Shown: positions 46,173 to 58,323, counted from the stretch's first letter. The stretch is DNA of 64,000 bases from Acidobacteriota bacterium (GCA_021730945.1 JAKFYH010000013.1:1-64000); one strand, 5' to 3'. Notes: generated by a model from the letters alone, not told the origin. Program-made: numbers and translations.

Positions 46173-49133
46173 ATGACGTTTAGAAACGCGCTCGTCGCGT
46201 CGGCACTGGTGCTCTTGGTGGGCACGTCGGCCGTGGCGCAGCAGCAGACCGGTGAAATCTACGGCAGGGCCACCGATAAGTCCGGTGCCGTACTGCCGGG
46301 AACCACGGTCACCGTGGCCGGCCCGGCGCTGATTCAGCCGCGCGTGTCGGTCACGTCGGAAACCGGCAGCTACCGCGCCCCCGAGCTGCCGATTGGCACC
46401 TATTCGGTGACGTTCGAACTGCCTGGCTTCCGCACCATGGTCATGCAGGACATCCGCGTCACCATCGGCTTCCGCGCCCAGGTCAACAGCTCGCTCGAGC
46501 TGTCGTCGGTGCAGGAAACCGTGACCGTGACCGGCGAAAGCCCGATCGTCGACACCCGCGAGACGGGCACGTCGACGACGTTCAACCTCGAGACGATGCG
46601 CGACATCCCCTCGGCCCGCGACCCCTGGGTCATGCTCGAGCGGACGCCCGGCATCACCATGGACCGCGCCAATGTCGGCGGCAACCAGTCGGGCCAGCAG
46701 TCAGGCTACATCTCGCGTGGCTCGAGCACGGGCAACAACAAGTGGTCGATTGACGGCGTCGACATCACCGACATGTCGGCCACCGGCGCCTCGCCCATCT
46801 ACTACGACTTCGACATGCTGCAGGAAATGCAGGTCTCGACGGGCGGCGCCGACGTCACCCAGCAGACGGGCGGTGTCGGCATCAACCTGGTGACCAAGAG
46901 CGGCACCGACAGCTTCAAGGGTTCGGGCCGTTACCTGCTGACGGACGAGAAGTTCGTGGCCGACAACATCACCACGGAACTGAAGGCCCAGGGCGCCGGC
47001 GCCGGCGCGCCGATCCAGAACATCAAGGACTACGGCTTCGACATCGGCGGCCCGATCGTCAAGGGCAAGATGTGGTACTGGGGCAGCTACGGCACGCAGG
47101 ACATCAACGTCGGCGTGGTGGGCTTCTACAAGAACACGGCGGAATGCCGTCCCGGTGGCGTCGCGATCAACCCGCGCACGGCCGAAACCGACCTGCTGCG
47201 CAGCTGCCTGTCGAGCGACACCACGACGCTCAACAACTACAACTGGAAGCTGACCTACGTGCCGTTCACCAACAACCGGCTGAACTTCCAGAACACCTGG
47301 GCGGAAAAGGTTCGTAACGCGCGCGACGCCGGCGACACCCGCCCGATCGAAACCACCTACCGGCAGAAGGCCGTGTCGAGCGACTTCGGCAAGTTCGGCT
47401 GGATCACCGGCCCGTCGCCGTTCTGGAAACTGGGCGACCAGCACGTGATCAGCGACCGCTGGCTGCTCGACGTGCAGGTCTCGCACCTCGGCAACAACTT
47501 CGTGCTCGACTTCCACGAAGACGAACTGCGCGACGTGCAGGCCCGCCTGGAGACCACCACCGGCGTGTGGGGCCGTTCCTTCCAGGCCTCCACCTTCATG
47601 CGTCCGACCAACAGCCTGGACGTGACCACCAGCTACTTCCTGCCCAACAGCCTGGGCGGCGACCACGCGTTCAAGGCCGGCTATCGTCTGCGCACGGCGC
47701 ACTCGACCAGCATCAACCATCACGGCGGCTACATCGACGCGCGCTTCACCAACGGCGTGGCCAACTCGGCCGACATCTGGCGCGACCAGTACTCCGAATC
47801 GCACCTGAGCACGCAGGCGTTCTACGCCTCCGACACGTTCACCAAGAACAAGCTCACGATCAACCTCGGCTTCCGCCTGGACGTCCAGGACGACGAAGCG
47901 GTGGCGGGCGTGGTGCCGGCCAACCCGGTGTTCCCGACGCTGATGCCGTCGGTGGACTTCAAGGGCGCCGATGCCGGCGTGGTGTGGAAGGACTTCTCGC
48001 CGCGCGTGGGCTTCACCTACGACCTGACCGGCAACGGCCGCAACGTGCTGTCGTCGTCGTATGCGACCTACTACGGCCAGATGGCCCCGGGCCAGTTGTC
48101 GAGCGTGCTCGCGGCCACCGGCGCGGTGTTTGTCCGCTATCCCTGGACCGACACCAACGGCGACCAGTTCGTGCAGGCCAGCGAGGTCAACACGGCGGTG
48201 GCGTTCCTCAGCAAGAGCGGCGCCTATGACCCGGCCAACCCGACCAGCACCTCCTCGCCCAACCGGGTGGACCCCAACGTCAAGAACGACCGGACGCGCG
48301 AGTTCATCGTCGGCTTCGACCGCCAGCTCGCCTCGCAGATGGCGATTGGCGGCAGTTACATCTGGCGCAAGTACGATCAGTTCGCCTGGACCGATCGCGA
48401 CAACTTCACCAGCGCCAACTACGTGCCGGTGACCTACCAGGCCACCACCTGCCCGGCCGGCGCGCGTTGCGAAGCGGTGACCTACTACCAGCCGAACATC
48501 CAGATTCCGTCGCCGGGCGTGTATACCAACCAGCCCGACCGGTATCGCGACTTCAACGGCTTCGAGCTGACCTTCCAGAAGCGCACGTCGAACAACTGGT
48601 CGATGAACGCCAGCTACGCCTACAACAACGCCATCGATCGCTGGGATTCGCCCAACGCCTACGAGGACCCGACCAACATCGACAAGTTGAACGGCTTCCA
48701 GTACGCGCCCGAATCAGCCGGCAGCGGCATCGGCGGCATCTTCACCAACGCCAAGTGGCTGTTCAAGGTCAACGGCCGCTACACCATGCCCTGGGACATC
48801 AACCTCGCCGCCAACTACCAGGCGCGGCAGGGCTATCCCTACCTGCAGACCATCCTGTCGCCCAACCGCGCCAACGGCGCCGGCACGGTGCAGGTGCAGC
48901 TCGACCCGCTCGGCGACCTGCGGCTGGACAACCTCCACACGGTGGACGCGCGGATCGACAAGACCTTCCGCTTCCGCGCCGTCACCCTGGTGCCGGCGTT
49001 TGACGTGTTCAACCTGACCAACGCCAACACGGTGCAGGCGGTGAACCGCAACCAGGCCGCGTCCAACGCGAACCAGATCAGCGGCATTCTCGCGCCGCGC
49101 GTCATGCGTTTCGGCGTCAACGTTCGCTGGTAG
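46173..49133 (+). CDS. Large Oar-type TonB-dependent receptor
   Basis: 986 aa from ATG at 46173 (MTFRNALVASAL; GGAGGA upstream), not the 46122 start in the ORF track. Signal peptide ends TSAVAQ. Regulatory-like beta domain (IYGRATDKSGAVLPGTTVTV), plug with RDIPSARDPWVMLERTPG and SIDGVDITDMSATG, then the barrel ending MRFGVNVRW. It is a paralogue of the preceding receptor. A strong terminator follows directly. Confidence 0.92.
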   Translation: MTFRNALVASALVLLVGTSAVAQQQTGEIYGRATDKSGAVLPGTTVTVAGPALIQPRVSVTSETGSYRAPELPIGTYSVTFELPGFRTMVMQDIRVTIGFRAQVNSSLELSSVQETVTVTGESPIVDTRETGTSTTFNLETMRDIPSARDPWVMLERTPGITMDRANVGGNQSGQQSGYISRGSSTGNNKWSIDGVDITDMSATGASPIYYDFDMLQEMQVSTGGADVTQQTGGVGINLVTKSGTDSFKGSGRYLLTDEKFVADNITTELKAQGAGAGAPIQNIKDYGFDIGGPIVKGKMWYWGSYGTQDINVGVVGFYKNTAECRPGGVAINPRTAETDLLRSCLSSDTTTLNNYNWKLTYVPFTNNRLNFQNTWAEKVRNARDAGDTRPIETTYRQKAVSSDFGKFGWITGPSPFWKLGDQHVISDRWLLDVQVSHLGNNFVLDFHEDELRDVQARLETTTGVWGRSFQASTFMRPTNSLDVTTSYFLPNSLGGDHAFKAGYRLRTAHSTSINHHGGYIDARFTNGVANSADIWRDQYSESHLSTQAFYASDTFTKNKLTINLGFRLDVQDDEAVAGVVPANPVFPTLMPSVDFKGADAGVVWKDFSPRVGFTYDLTGNGRNVLSSSYATYYGQMAPGQLSSVLAATGAVFVRYPWTDTNGDQFVQASEVNTAVAFLSKSGAYDPANPTSTSSPNRVDPNVKNDRTREFIVGFDRQLASQMAIGGSYIWRKYDQFAWTDRDNFTSANYVPVTYQATTCPAGARCEAVTYYQPNIQIPSPGVYTNQPDRYRDFNGFELTFQKRTSNNWSMNASYAYNNAIDRWDSPNAYEDPTNIDKLNGFQYAPESAGSGIGGIFTNAKWLFKVNGRYTMPWDINLAANYQARQGYPYLQTILSPNRANGAGTVQVQLDPLGDLRLDNLHTVDARIDKTFRFRAVTLVPAFDVFNLTNANTVQAVNRNQAASNANQISGILAPRVMRFGVNVRW

Positions 49134-49154
49134 CAGCGGCGGCGTAACAACCCC

Positions 49155-49193
49155 AAAGGCCGGTGGGAGCGATCCCGCCGGCCTTTTCTTTTT
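49155..49193 (+). terminator. Rho-independent terminator of the receptor gene
   Basis: AAAGGCCGG and its complement CCGGCCTTTT form a stem, with an inner TGGGAGCGATCCC, followed by TTCTTTTT. It begins about 20 nt after the receptor stop. Confidence 0.88.
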
Positions 49194-49204
49194 GTACGGC
49201 CGCT

Positions 49205-49415
49205 GCGCGAGGGGCTCGGCGCTCACGCGCCTCGTAGGGCTCGGCGCTCACGCGCCTCGTAGGGCTCGGCGCTCACGCGCCTCGTAGGGCTCGGCGCTGC
49301 GCGCCTTCGTGGGGGTCGGCCTTCGGCCCTCCTGGGGATTGCGTCCCATGCCAGGCCAGCAAGCCCCCACGAGCGAAGCGAGCCCCACAAGAGCCGCAGG
49401 CGCGAGCCCTCCCGC
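49205..49415. repeat. 25-bp tandem repeats GGGCTCGGCGCTCACGCGCC with inverted partner
   Basis: Exact 25-bp units start at 49212, 49237 and 49262, with a variant at 49287; then GTGGGGGTCGGCCTTCGGCC and, on the right, inverted copies (CCCCACGAGCGAAGCGAGCC, CAAGAGCCGCAGGCGCGAG). It lies between convergent genes. There are no unique spacers, so it is not a CRISPR array. Confidence 0.88.
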
Positions 49416-49416
49416 C

Positions 49417-49764
49417 CTACTTCAGCCCGTCAAGCCAGCCGGCGATCTGTTCGCGCGACCAGCGGTGTTGGTCGTTCAGGTGTACGAGGATGGCGGCCAG
49501 GCTGAGGGTCTTCGTGCAGCCGTCGCCGCCGGGGCAGCGGCGGACCGAGCCCTCGAGGCAGTCGAAGAACCATTCAAGGTCCTTGGTCGGGCGCTGGCCC
49601 GCGGCATCGGCCGGCAGCCGGTACATGCCCTCGTAGGCGGCGCCCAGGGCGCAGGACGCATTCTTGCCGCGATAGTAGTCGCCGTAGGCCTGGTCAGGCC
49701 GGCGCTCGGCGCCGGCCCGGATGAAAGCCGCCAGTTCCTTCTCACCGTGGTGTCCGTCTGCCAA
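49417..49764 (-). CDS. Hypothetical 115-aa cytoplasmic protein
   Basis: 115 aa from a TTG start with GAGGT about 7 nt upstream. No signal or membrane segment. The middle reads NASCALGAAYEGMYRL, then FFDCLEGSVRRCPGGDGC, and the end SLAAILVHLNDQHRWSREQIAGWLDGL, a pattern recalled from small conserved proteins of unknown function. Four Cys could bind metal. Reported as hypothetical. Confidence 0.7.
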   Translation of the reverse strand: MADGHHGEKELAAFIRAGAERRPDQAYGDYYRGKNASCALGAAYEGMYRLPADAAGQRPTKDLEWFFDCLEGSVRRCPGGDGCTKTLSLAAILVHLNDQHRWSREQIAGWLDGLK

Positions 49765-49806
49765 GTTTTGACCTCACGGCGGCACTAGAGGGCCGCCCTC
49801 CGGGCG

Positions 49807-50577
49807 TCAGAAGCCCTTACCCAACCGCTCCTGCAACTTCTCGCGATAGCCGCGGCTGAGCGTGAGCCGGGTGCCGTTCTGCAGCACCACCACGTACTCG
49901 CCGTTGAACCACGGCTGCATTTCCTTGATGCGGTCGGTATTGACGATGCGGGAGCGGTGAATGCGGACGAAGTGCTGGACGTCGAGCCGGCCTTCCATGT
50001 TGTTCATGGTTTCGCGGAACAGGTGCGACTCGGTGCCCAGGTGGAGGCGCACGTAGTTGCCGGCCGCCTCGATCCAGTCGATCTCCTGCGTGCGCAGGAA
50101 GAACACGCGGCCACCCGACTTCACCACCAGGCGATCGAGCTTCTGCGGCTCGGGCTTGATGTCCTGCACCAGCGCCATCAGGCGCTTGCCCAGATCGCCG
50201 GCCCGCCGCCGCTCGAGGTGCTCGCGGGCATGCTGCAGGGTCTGCGTGAAGCGGTCGCGGCCGAACGGCTTCAACAGGTAGTCGATGGCGTGGACTTCAA
50301 ACGCCTTGAGAGCGTATTCGTCATAGGCGGTGACGAACACCACCGCCGGCGGCTGGTCGGCGCCCAGTTGCTGGATGACGCCGAAGCCGTCACACGCCGG
50401 CATCTGCACATCCAGGAACACCAGGTCGGGGTGTTGCGACTGAATGGCCGTGACCGCCTGGGTGCCATCGGAGTACTCACCGACCACCTCGATGTCCTTC
50501 TCCATGTTGAGCATGCCGACGATGCGCTCGCGCGCCATCGGCTCATCGTCTACTACCACCGTGCGAATCTTGGTCAC
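49807..50577 (-). CDS. LytTR-family response regulator
   Basis: 256 aa from GTG at 50577. Receiver domain with VDDEPMARE, phospho-acceptor Asp in LVFLDVQMPACDG and YLLKPFGRDRF; C-terminal LytTR DNA-binding domain (about 150-250) with FVRIHRSRIVNTDRI and LTLSRGYREKL. It overlaps the kinase gene by GTGA (50574-50577), forming a LytS/LytR-type pair. Targets unknown. Confidence 0.95.
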   Translation of the reverse strand: MTKIRTVVVDDEPMARERIVGMLNMEKDIEVVGEYSDGTQAVTAIQSQHPDLVFLDVQMPACDGFGVIQQLGADQPPAVVFVTAYDEYALKAFEVHAIDYLLKPFGRDRFTQTLQHAREHLERRRAGDLGKRLMALVQDIKPEPQKLDRLVVKSGGRVFFLRTQEIDWIEAAGNYVRLHLGTESHLFRETMNNMEGRLDVQHFVRIHRSRIVNTDRIKEMQPWFNGEYVVVLQNGTRLTLSRGYREKLQERLGKGF

Positions 50578-51707
50578 GCCACACCCTCCACAGCCCCGTC
50601 TTCTCCCACCTCGACTGCAAGCTCCGCCATGGGTATGGCAATGAGCACCAGCAACCCGCCCTCGGCGGGCTGCCGAAATTCAAACCGGTGCAGCGACCCA
50701 TACAGGTGATCGAGCCGCGACCGGGTATTCGACAAGCCGACGCCGCGATTGAAGTCAGTCAACCGCGCCGCTGAAAGCCCCACCCCGTTGTCCTGCACGT
50801 CCAACTCCAGCAAGGCGCCGACCCGGCGGGACCGCACCACGATCTCTCCGGGTGTCGGCCTGGGACCAATGCCATGCTTGATGGCATTCTCGACGAGGGG
50901 CTGGAGCAAAAGGTTGGGCACCAGCGCATCGAGGGTGTCGGCCTGGATGTCGAACACAACAGAGAGACGGTCGCGGAAGCGGGTTTGTTCGATCTCCAAG
51001 TACTTGGAGAGGAAGTCGAGTTCCTCTTTGAGCTCCACTTCCTGGACGCCGACCCGCTGCAGCGACATCCGCAGCAGGTCGCTCAACCGCGCGATCATGG
51101 CGTCGGCGGCATCGACGTCGCGGTGCATGAGGGCCGATATGGTGTTGAGCGTGTTGAACAGGAAGTGCGGCTGCATCTGCCGTTGCAAGGTGTGCAACTG
51201 GGCCTCGACCAGGCGGGTCTCCATCTGCGCCGCACTGAGCGCTTTCGCGCGCGCCTGCGAGTCATAGCGAAGGGCATGGCCCACGCCGACGATGGTCCAG
51301 TAGGTCATCATTTCCCAGTCGAAGTTCAGGATGAACATCTGCTGGGCTTCCATCAGCCACGAATCGAGCGACTCGCCGACGACCCAGTAGGTCGCCATCC
51401 GCGATGCCACGGCCATCAGGACATGTAACAACACCGCGACGACGACGCCCGCGATGTGCGCCGGAATGGCGGTCTTCCACGTCGCGCGCTCGAACGGAAA
51501 GTTGCGCGTAATGCACAGGATGGCCGGCGTGAGTACCGCCCACGAGTACCAGTAACTGAGATTCAAGGCGAGCAGCAGGCCGAAGCCGGTCACCTTGTCG
51601 GTAAACGTGGAGATGAAATAGAAGGCCGCAAAGGCCGAGAAGAACCCCAGCGCGGTCGCCACGCCGGCGATCACGCGAATGGGCACGCGTCCGCTGTCCG
51701 CAGTCAT
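50574..51707 (-). CDS. LytS-type membrane sensor histidine kinase
   Basis: 377 aa from ATG at 51707; the start is supported by a promoter ending 6 nt upstream. Four or five membrane segments (about 8-150) precede the His_kinase domain with QMQPHFLFNTLNTISALMH, carrying the phospho-accepting His, and a C-terminal ATPase (LVENAIKHGIG, DNGVGLS, GVGLSNTRSRL). It pairs with the LytTR regulator. Confidence 0.94.
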   Translation of the reverse strand: MTADSGRVPIRVIAGVATALGFFSAFAAFYFISTFTDKVTGFGLLLALNLSYWYSWAVLTPAILCITRNFPFERATWKTAIPAHIAGVVVAVLLHVLMAVASRMATYWVVGESLDSWLMEAQQMFILNFDWEMMTYWTIVGVGHALRYDSQARAKALSAAQMETRLVEAQLHTLQRQMQPHFLFNTLNTISALMHRDVDAADAMIARLSDLLRMSLQRVGVQEVELKEELDFLSKYLEIEQTRFRDRLSVVFDIQADTLDALVPNLLLQPLVENAIKHGIGPRPTPGEIVVRSRRVGALLELDVQDNGVGLSAARLTDFNRGVGLSNTRSRLDHLYGSLHRFEFRQPAEGGLLVLIAIPMAELAVEVGEDGAVEGVA

Positions 51708-51713
51708 GACGGC

Positions 51714-51742
51714 ACTATCAACCTGCCAGGACCGGCGGTCAA
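51714..51742 (-). promoter_or_regulatory. Promoter of the LytS/LytTR operon (leaderless)
   Basis: On the minus strand TTGACC (51742-51737) and GATAGT (51719-51714) have a 17-bp spacer, and the -10 ends 6 nt before the ATG at 51707. This is one of the two best promoter matches in the window. Confidence 0.65.
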
Positions 51743-51904
51743 GCACGTTGCCGTTCGTCACACCATTCGTCCCGCGCACACGCATCTCACCGTCGCACTA
51801 GCGAAGAGCGTGCCGAACCGCGATCGCGGCATTTCGCGCCGCTTTTCAGGATTGCGCCCGCGGCAACCCGGAGCGAAATACGGGCGATTGAAGACGCCGC
51901 CCGG

Positions 51905-54130
<2,226 letters not shown>

Positions 54131-54145
<15 letters not shown>

Positions 54146-54240
54146 CCTACCAAATATTGCGATCTGGAACCTACCCAGTCTTCCACAGATCGCAAGATTT
54201 TGGAGGGATCGCAATTTTTGGCAGGGTGTCTGACACCGTG
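54131..54240. repeat. 34-bp inverted repeat with GGTGTCAGACACC ends
   Basis: Arms at 54131-54164 and 54207-54240 are reverse complements with two mismatches. Each holds the palindrome GGTGTCAGACACC. The loop contains another pair, GCGATCTG and CAGATCGC, so two alternative folds exist. The right arm encodes TVSDT near the end of the SGNH protein and the left arm encodes VSDTV at the start of GlgB. Confidence 0.9.
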
Positions 54241-55313
54241 CGCGGGCGCAACCTCTCCAGATGGGCGTCCAGCTGCGCCGCCACCAACTGCCCAACCAGG
54301 CGCGCACCGGCATTGCTGAAGTGGATGAAGTCGTAATAGTACTGCGAATCCTTCGGCATCAGGTGCGCCAGGTCGACCAGGAACACACCTTGCTGCATGG
54401 CCACCCGGCGCATGGCATCGTTGTACATCTCCAACAACAGCCCTTCGGTGTGCGCGTCGTGTTCGCGATCGTAATCGAGCGGCCCCAATCGGACGCCGGT
54501 CGCCGGATCGATGCCGTCGCCAAGCAGCGCGGGCTGCGTGATCAGCACGGGATCGATGCCGGCCCGGCGCGCGTAGACGATCAGCCGCCGCAGGCGCGCC
54601 TCATAGCCGGCGAGCAGGGGCTGATGGGCCCTGACCGCCTCCGCCACTGCGGCGGCATCGAGCGCCAGCTTCGGATGGGTCGCCAGGTCCACGGCATCGT
54701 CGGCGGTCCACAGGTAGCGGGCCCGCCATGCACGCACCAGGTTCAAGGCCGTGTTAATGACCTCCGAGTGTCGCGCCAGGCGGTTGACCCAGCGGTCCGA
54801 CAAGTGCGAAAAGTCGGATTCCCGTTCGGTCGCGGCCATGCCGACGTCGTTAATCCCCGCCATGAAGAGCACCACCGTGGGCCGCAACGGGACCAGCTTG
54901 CTGCTGAGCAGCACCCGGTGCCCGAGAGTAGTGTGCCCGCTGAAGCCGGCATTGTTCACCCACAGGTTGGGATGACGGGCCGCCAGCGCCGCGGCCATCA
55001 CGTCGGGCCAGGTCTTGCCGTCTGAGATCAGGGCACACTCGGTGGCACTGCCACCGACGACCACGATTGACAGGCGCGATGACCAGTCGTCGGGCGGTTC
55101 GGGGCCGCGAAACCCCAGGCGGTTGCGCGTGACGACCGCGATCGGGTCGAGCTTGGGCGTCGGCGGATTGGCCTGCGCGTAGCGCTGACCGGCCGGAAGT
55201 ATCAGTTGGTCGCCCCGCTGGCGGAACGGCAGGGGGTTGTGGATCCGCAGCACGATCTCAAGAAGGGTGAGGGTCACTACGGCCCGGATCGCCAAGACTC
55301 TCAACCAACTCAT
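54171..55313 (-). CDS. Membrane-anchored SGNH/GDSL-like hydrolase
   Basis: 380 aa. One N-terminal hydrophobic segment (VLAIRAVVTLTLLEIVL). SGNH blocks: VVVGGSATECALI (catalytic Ser), NNAGFSGHTTLGH (Gly), FMAGINDVGM (Asn) and YYYDFIHFSNAG (Asp and His). Substrate is probably an O-acyl group of an envelope glycan. The last about 20 residues (TVSDTLPKIAIPPKSCDLWKTG) are encoded by the inverted repeat and are not family sequence, so the natural C-terminus may have been nearer HLERLRPR. Confidence 0.85.
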   Translation of the reverse strand: MSWLRVLAIRAVVTLTLLEIVLRIHNPLPFRQRGDQLILPAGQRYAQANPPTPKLDPIAVVTRNRLGFRGPEPPDDWSSRLSIVVVGGSATECALISDGKTWPDVMAAALAARHPNLWVNNAGFSGHTTLGHRVLLSSKLVPLRPTVVLFMAGINDVGMAATERESDFSHLSDRWVNRLARHSEVINTALNLVRAWRARYLWTADDAVDLATHPKLALDAAAVAEAVRAHQPLLAGYEARLRRLIVYARRAGIDPVLITQPALLGDGIDPATGVRLGPLDYDREHDAHTEGLLLEMYNDAMRRVAMQQGVFLVDLAHLMPKDSQYYYDFIHFSNAGARLVGQLVAAQLDAHLERLRPRTVSDTLPKIAIPPKSCDLWKTG

Positions 55314-55381
55314 CCTTGGTCAATAATGGCAGATCCGGGCGCGACCTTCCCGGTTTCGATGAGAATGAACGCGGCTTACAT

Positions 55382-57094
55382 ATGAACAGACGACGATTCT
55401 TCACTGCCCTCACCTCGGCTTTCGCCGCCGGCGCCGCTGCGCCGGCGCTCGCCCAGGCGCCCTCAACGCCTCAGCGAGTCGACCGCCTGCGGCTGGACGC
55501 GGCCGAAAGCCTGTTCGGCGTCGACTTTACCGAGGCCGAGGAGCAGATGGCGCTTGGCAGCGTCAATCGCAACCTGCAGAGCTTCGAGGAACTGCGTAAG
55601 CTCAACGTGCCGCTCGACACCGAGCCGGCCATCACGTTCCGGCCCTACCTGCCCGGCAAGAAGCCCACCGGCAAGGCCACGCCGGGCGCCAAGCTGCGCG
55701 TGACCAGGACTGCGGTTCCCGCGAATCTCACGCCGGAACAGATCGCGTTTCTGCCGGTCACGGCGCTCTCCACCCTCGTCGAGTCCAAGCGAATCACCTC
55801 GACCGAGCTGACGAAGATCTACCTCGATCGCCTCAAGAAACACGGTGACACGCTCAAGTGCGTGGTGACCTTGACCGAAGAGCTGGCGCTCAAGCAGGCC
55901 GCCGACGCCGACGCCGAGATCAAGGCCGGCAAGTACCGCGGCCCGCTGCACGGCATTCCCTGGGGCGCCAAAGACCTGCTGGCCACCAGGGGCATCAAGA
56001 CCACCTGGGGAGCGGAGCCTTACAAGGATCAGGTGATCGACCTCGACGCCACGGTGGTGGAACGCCTGCGTGACGCCGGCGCGGTGCTGGTGGCGAAATT
56101 GTCGATGGGCGCACTGGCACAGGGCGGCGTGTGGTTCGGCGGCTCGACCCGCAATCCCTGGAACACCGAGCGCAGCTCAAGCGGATCGTCCGCTGGTCCC
56201 GGCGCGGCCACCGCCGCCGGCCTGGTGGGATTTTCGATCGGCACCGAAACGCTCGGCTCGATCATCTCGCCCTCGGTGACCAACGGCGTCACCGGCCTGC
56301 GGCCCACCTACGGCCGAGTCAGCCGCCACGGCGCGATGGCGCTCAGCTGGACCATGGACAAGATTGGGCCAATGTGCCGATCGGTCGAAGACTGCGCACT
56401 GGTGCTCAATGCGATCTACGGCGCCGATGGCCACGACGACACCGTCACTGATGCGCCGTTTGACTGGAATCCCGACCGCCCAATCGGTGCGCTGCGCATC
56501 GGCTACCTCCAGAAGGAGCTCGAAGCCACGCCGAACAATCCCAATCCGACCGAGGCCCAGCGGGCCACGGCGGACGCGCGACGGACGATGTACGCGCAGG
56601 CGCTCGACGTATTCCGCAAGGCCGGCGCCAAACTCGAACCCATGGCCATGCCCGACTTCCCCACCGGCTCGATCAGTTTCGTGCTGAGCGCCGAGGCCGC
56701 GGCCGCGTTCGACGACTTGACGCGCAACCCGAAGCAGCTGGCGTCGCTCACCGGGCAGTCACCTGGTGACTGGCCCAACAGCTTCCGCAGTTCGCGCTTC
56801 ATTCCCGCGGTGGAGTACATCCGCGCCATGCGGGCGCGGCGGCTGCTGATGCAGGAGATGGACAAGCTGATGTCGCAGTACGACGTTTTCCTGAGTCCGG
56901 CACCAGGCTCCGCGAGCCTGACCATCACCAACCTGACTGGCCATCCGGCAATCGCACTCAAGTGCGGCTTCATCGACAACATGCCACAGTCGATCATGGT
57001 GACGGGGCGGTTGTACGACGAGGCGACGGTGTGCCGGGTGGCGCTGGCCTACGAACAGGCCACGGAGTGGCATAAACGGAACCCCACGATCTAG
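55382..57094 (+). CDS. Amidase-signature-family hydrolase, exported
   Basis: 570 aa from ATG at 55382. The N-terminus has a twin-arginine signal (MNRRRFFTALTSAFAAGAAA). Amidase signature triad: Lys in GIPWGAKDLLA, cis-Ser in RSSSGSSAGPGAATAAG and nucleophile Ser in IGTETLGSIISP. It has an N-terminal helical extension of about 120 residues. It should hydrolyse an amide in the periplasm; substrate not predictable. Confidence 0.93.
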   Translation: MNRRRFFTALTSAFAAGAAAPALAQAPSTPQRVDRLRLDAAESLFGVDFTEAEEQMALGSVNRNLQSFEELRKLNVPLDTEPAITFRPYLPGKKPTGKATPGAKLRVTRTAVPANLTPEQIAFLPVTALSTLVESKRITSTELTKIYLDRLKKHGDTLKCVVTLTEELALKQAADADAEIKAGKYRGPLHGIPWGAKDLLATRGIKTTWGAEPYKDQVIDLDATVVERLRDAGAVLVAKLSMGALAQGGVWFGGSTRNPWNTERSSSGSSAGPGAATAAGLVGFSIGTETLGSIISPSVTNGVTGLRPTYGRVSRHGAMALSWTMDKIGPMCRSVEDCALVLNAIYGADGHDDTVTDAPFDWNPDRPIGALRIGYLQKELEATPNNPNPTEAQRATADARRTMYAQALDVFRKAGAKLEPMAMPDFPTGSISFVLSAEAAAAFDDLTRNPKQLASLTGQSPGDWPNSFRSSRFIPAVEYIRAMRARRLLMQEMDKLMSQYDVFLSPAPGSASLTITNLTGHPAIALKCGFIDNMPQSIMVTGRLYDEATVCRVALAYEQATEWHKRNPTI

Positions 57095-57095
57095 G

Positions 57096-57194
57096 CACTC
57101 GGCCCGGGCAGTGGGTGCTTAGGGTGCGTACGGGTGCCTGGGGTGCCGGGTGGGTGCCTAGGGTGCGAACGGTGCCAGGTGCCGGGTGGGTGCC
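57096..57194. repeat. GGGTGCCTAGGGTGC repeat array (left)
   Basis: Copies of GGTGCCTGGGGTGCC, GGGTGCGTACGG and TGCCTAGGGTGCGAACGGTG fill the gap between the convergent amidase and hydrolase genes. The same motif lies in reverse orientation beyond the hydrolase gene. Confidence 0.82.
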
Positions 57195-58316
57195 CTACTT
57201 CAACCGGGCGCCAGGTGCGATGGTCTGGCTCGCAGGAGCCGGCGTGCCCTTCTCGACCCAGCGGACCAGGTAGCCGAACGCTTCGCGCACGGTCGGCAGG
57301 TAGGACGGCCCCTCACCCATTGCGTCGGCGACGTCCTTGTCCAGTTTCATGCGCGATTCGGCGATGTATTGAAACGACATCACGCCGTCGTCATCGCCCG
57401 ACATGTGCCAGGCGCCTTCCACCTGGTACAAGCGGTGCGAGGCGCGCGGCTCGACGCGGGCGCCATAGGCCCGCACCTCGCGGATCACGAGGTCGTCCCA
57501 CGTGCCAACGACTTCAAGGGTCGGCACCTGGATGCGGCCGGTGGTCTCCTCGGTGGCGACTTGCGGCCGGGCGTAGGCGGCGACGGCGCCGGACCCGGTG
57601 TAGGGCCACAATCGCCGGGCCTCGACCGGCGTGCCCACGGCCTCGGCGTAGGCCGTCATCCGCGGATTGGAGGCCGACATGCCGATGTGCGCGCGGGGAT
57701 CGACGAGCGGCCAACCGACCGACATGCGCATCATGCGATTGAGCCGCGTGACCAGGTCGCCGCCGGCACCGGCCACGATCAGCGTGCCGGCGAAGACTTT
57801 CCGCGGGTCCTCGGCCGCCAGCCTCGTGATGCCACCGCCCATCGACAGGCCAACCAGGTAGACGCGAGAGGGCAGACGTCCGCCCAGGCGCGCGACCTCG
57901 GCCTTCGCAAGGTCGGTGAACTCATAGGTGAGCTGCAAGCCCCCTGGCGCCGAGATGGCGCCCTCGCGGTCGAAACTCGCATATGCAAAACCGCGGGCCA
58001 GCGCATGCTGGCCAATCACGTCGTCCAACGCGGTTTCGTCGGTGCCGATCACGTTGCCGGCCCGATCGAAGTTGTTGCCGCCGGACCCACCGTGCGCGCC
58101 AATCACCAGATCGCCGTTCCAGCCCGGAGCACCCGCGGTCGGCAGGCGCAACACGAACCGCTTACCCACCGGCTTACCGTCAACCGTCAGCGTGACCTGA
58201 CCCTTGAACTGCCGGCCATTGGTGACCGCCGTCTCAGTAACGCCGCTAAACGGCGTCTGCGCAGTGGCCCGGTCGGCGGGCACCAGGAGGGCGGCAATGA
58301 GCAGCAACATTCGCAT
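57195..58316 (-). CDS. Secreted alpha/beta-hydrolase-fold protein
   Basis: 373 aa from ATG at 58316 (MLLLIAALLVPADRATAQ signal); the start is supported by GATAAT ending 7 nt upstream. The nucleophile elbow is YLVGLSMGGGITR, an oxyanion-like GAHGGSGG occurs near residue 75, and a late HMSGDDDG may hold the His. It resembles secreted esterases or tannase-like proteins. The gene is flanked by inverted copies of the same repeat array. Confidence 0.82.
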   Translation of the reverse strand: MRMLLLIAALLVPADRATAQTPFSGVTETAVTNGRQFKGQVTLTVDGKPVGKRFVLRLPTAGAPGWNGDLVIGAHGGSGGNNFDRAGNVIGTDETALDDVIGQHALARGFAYASFDREGAISAPGGLQLTYEFTDLAKAEVARLGGRLPSRVYLVGLSMGGGITRLAAEDPRKVFAGTLIVAGAGGDLVTRLNRMMRMSVGWPLVDPRAHIGMSASNPRMTAYAEAVGTPVEARRLWPYTGSGAVAAYARPQVATEETTGRIQVPTLEVVGTWDDLVIREVRAYGARVEPRASHRLYQVEGAWHMSGDDDGVMSFQYIAESRMKLDKDVADAMGEGPSYLPTVREAFGYLVRWVEKGTPAPASQTIAPGARLK

Positions 58317-58323
58317 GCCCCGC

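Noticed and set aside
49205-49415. Possible CRISPR array
   Set aside because: The 25-bp units are directly adjacent with no unique spacers, and no cas gene is present.
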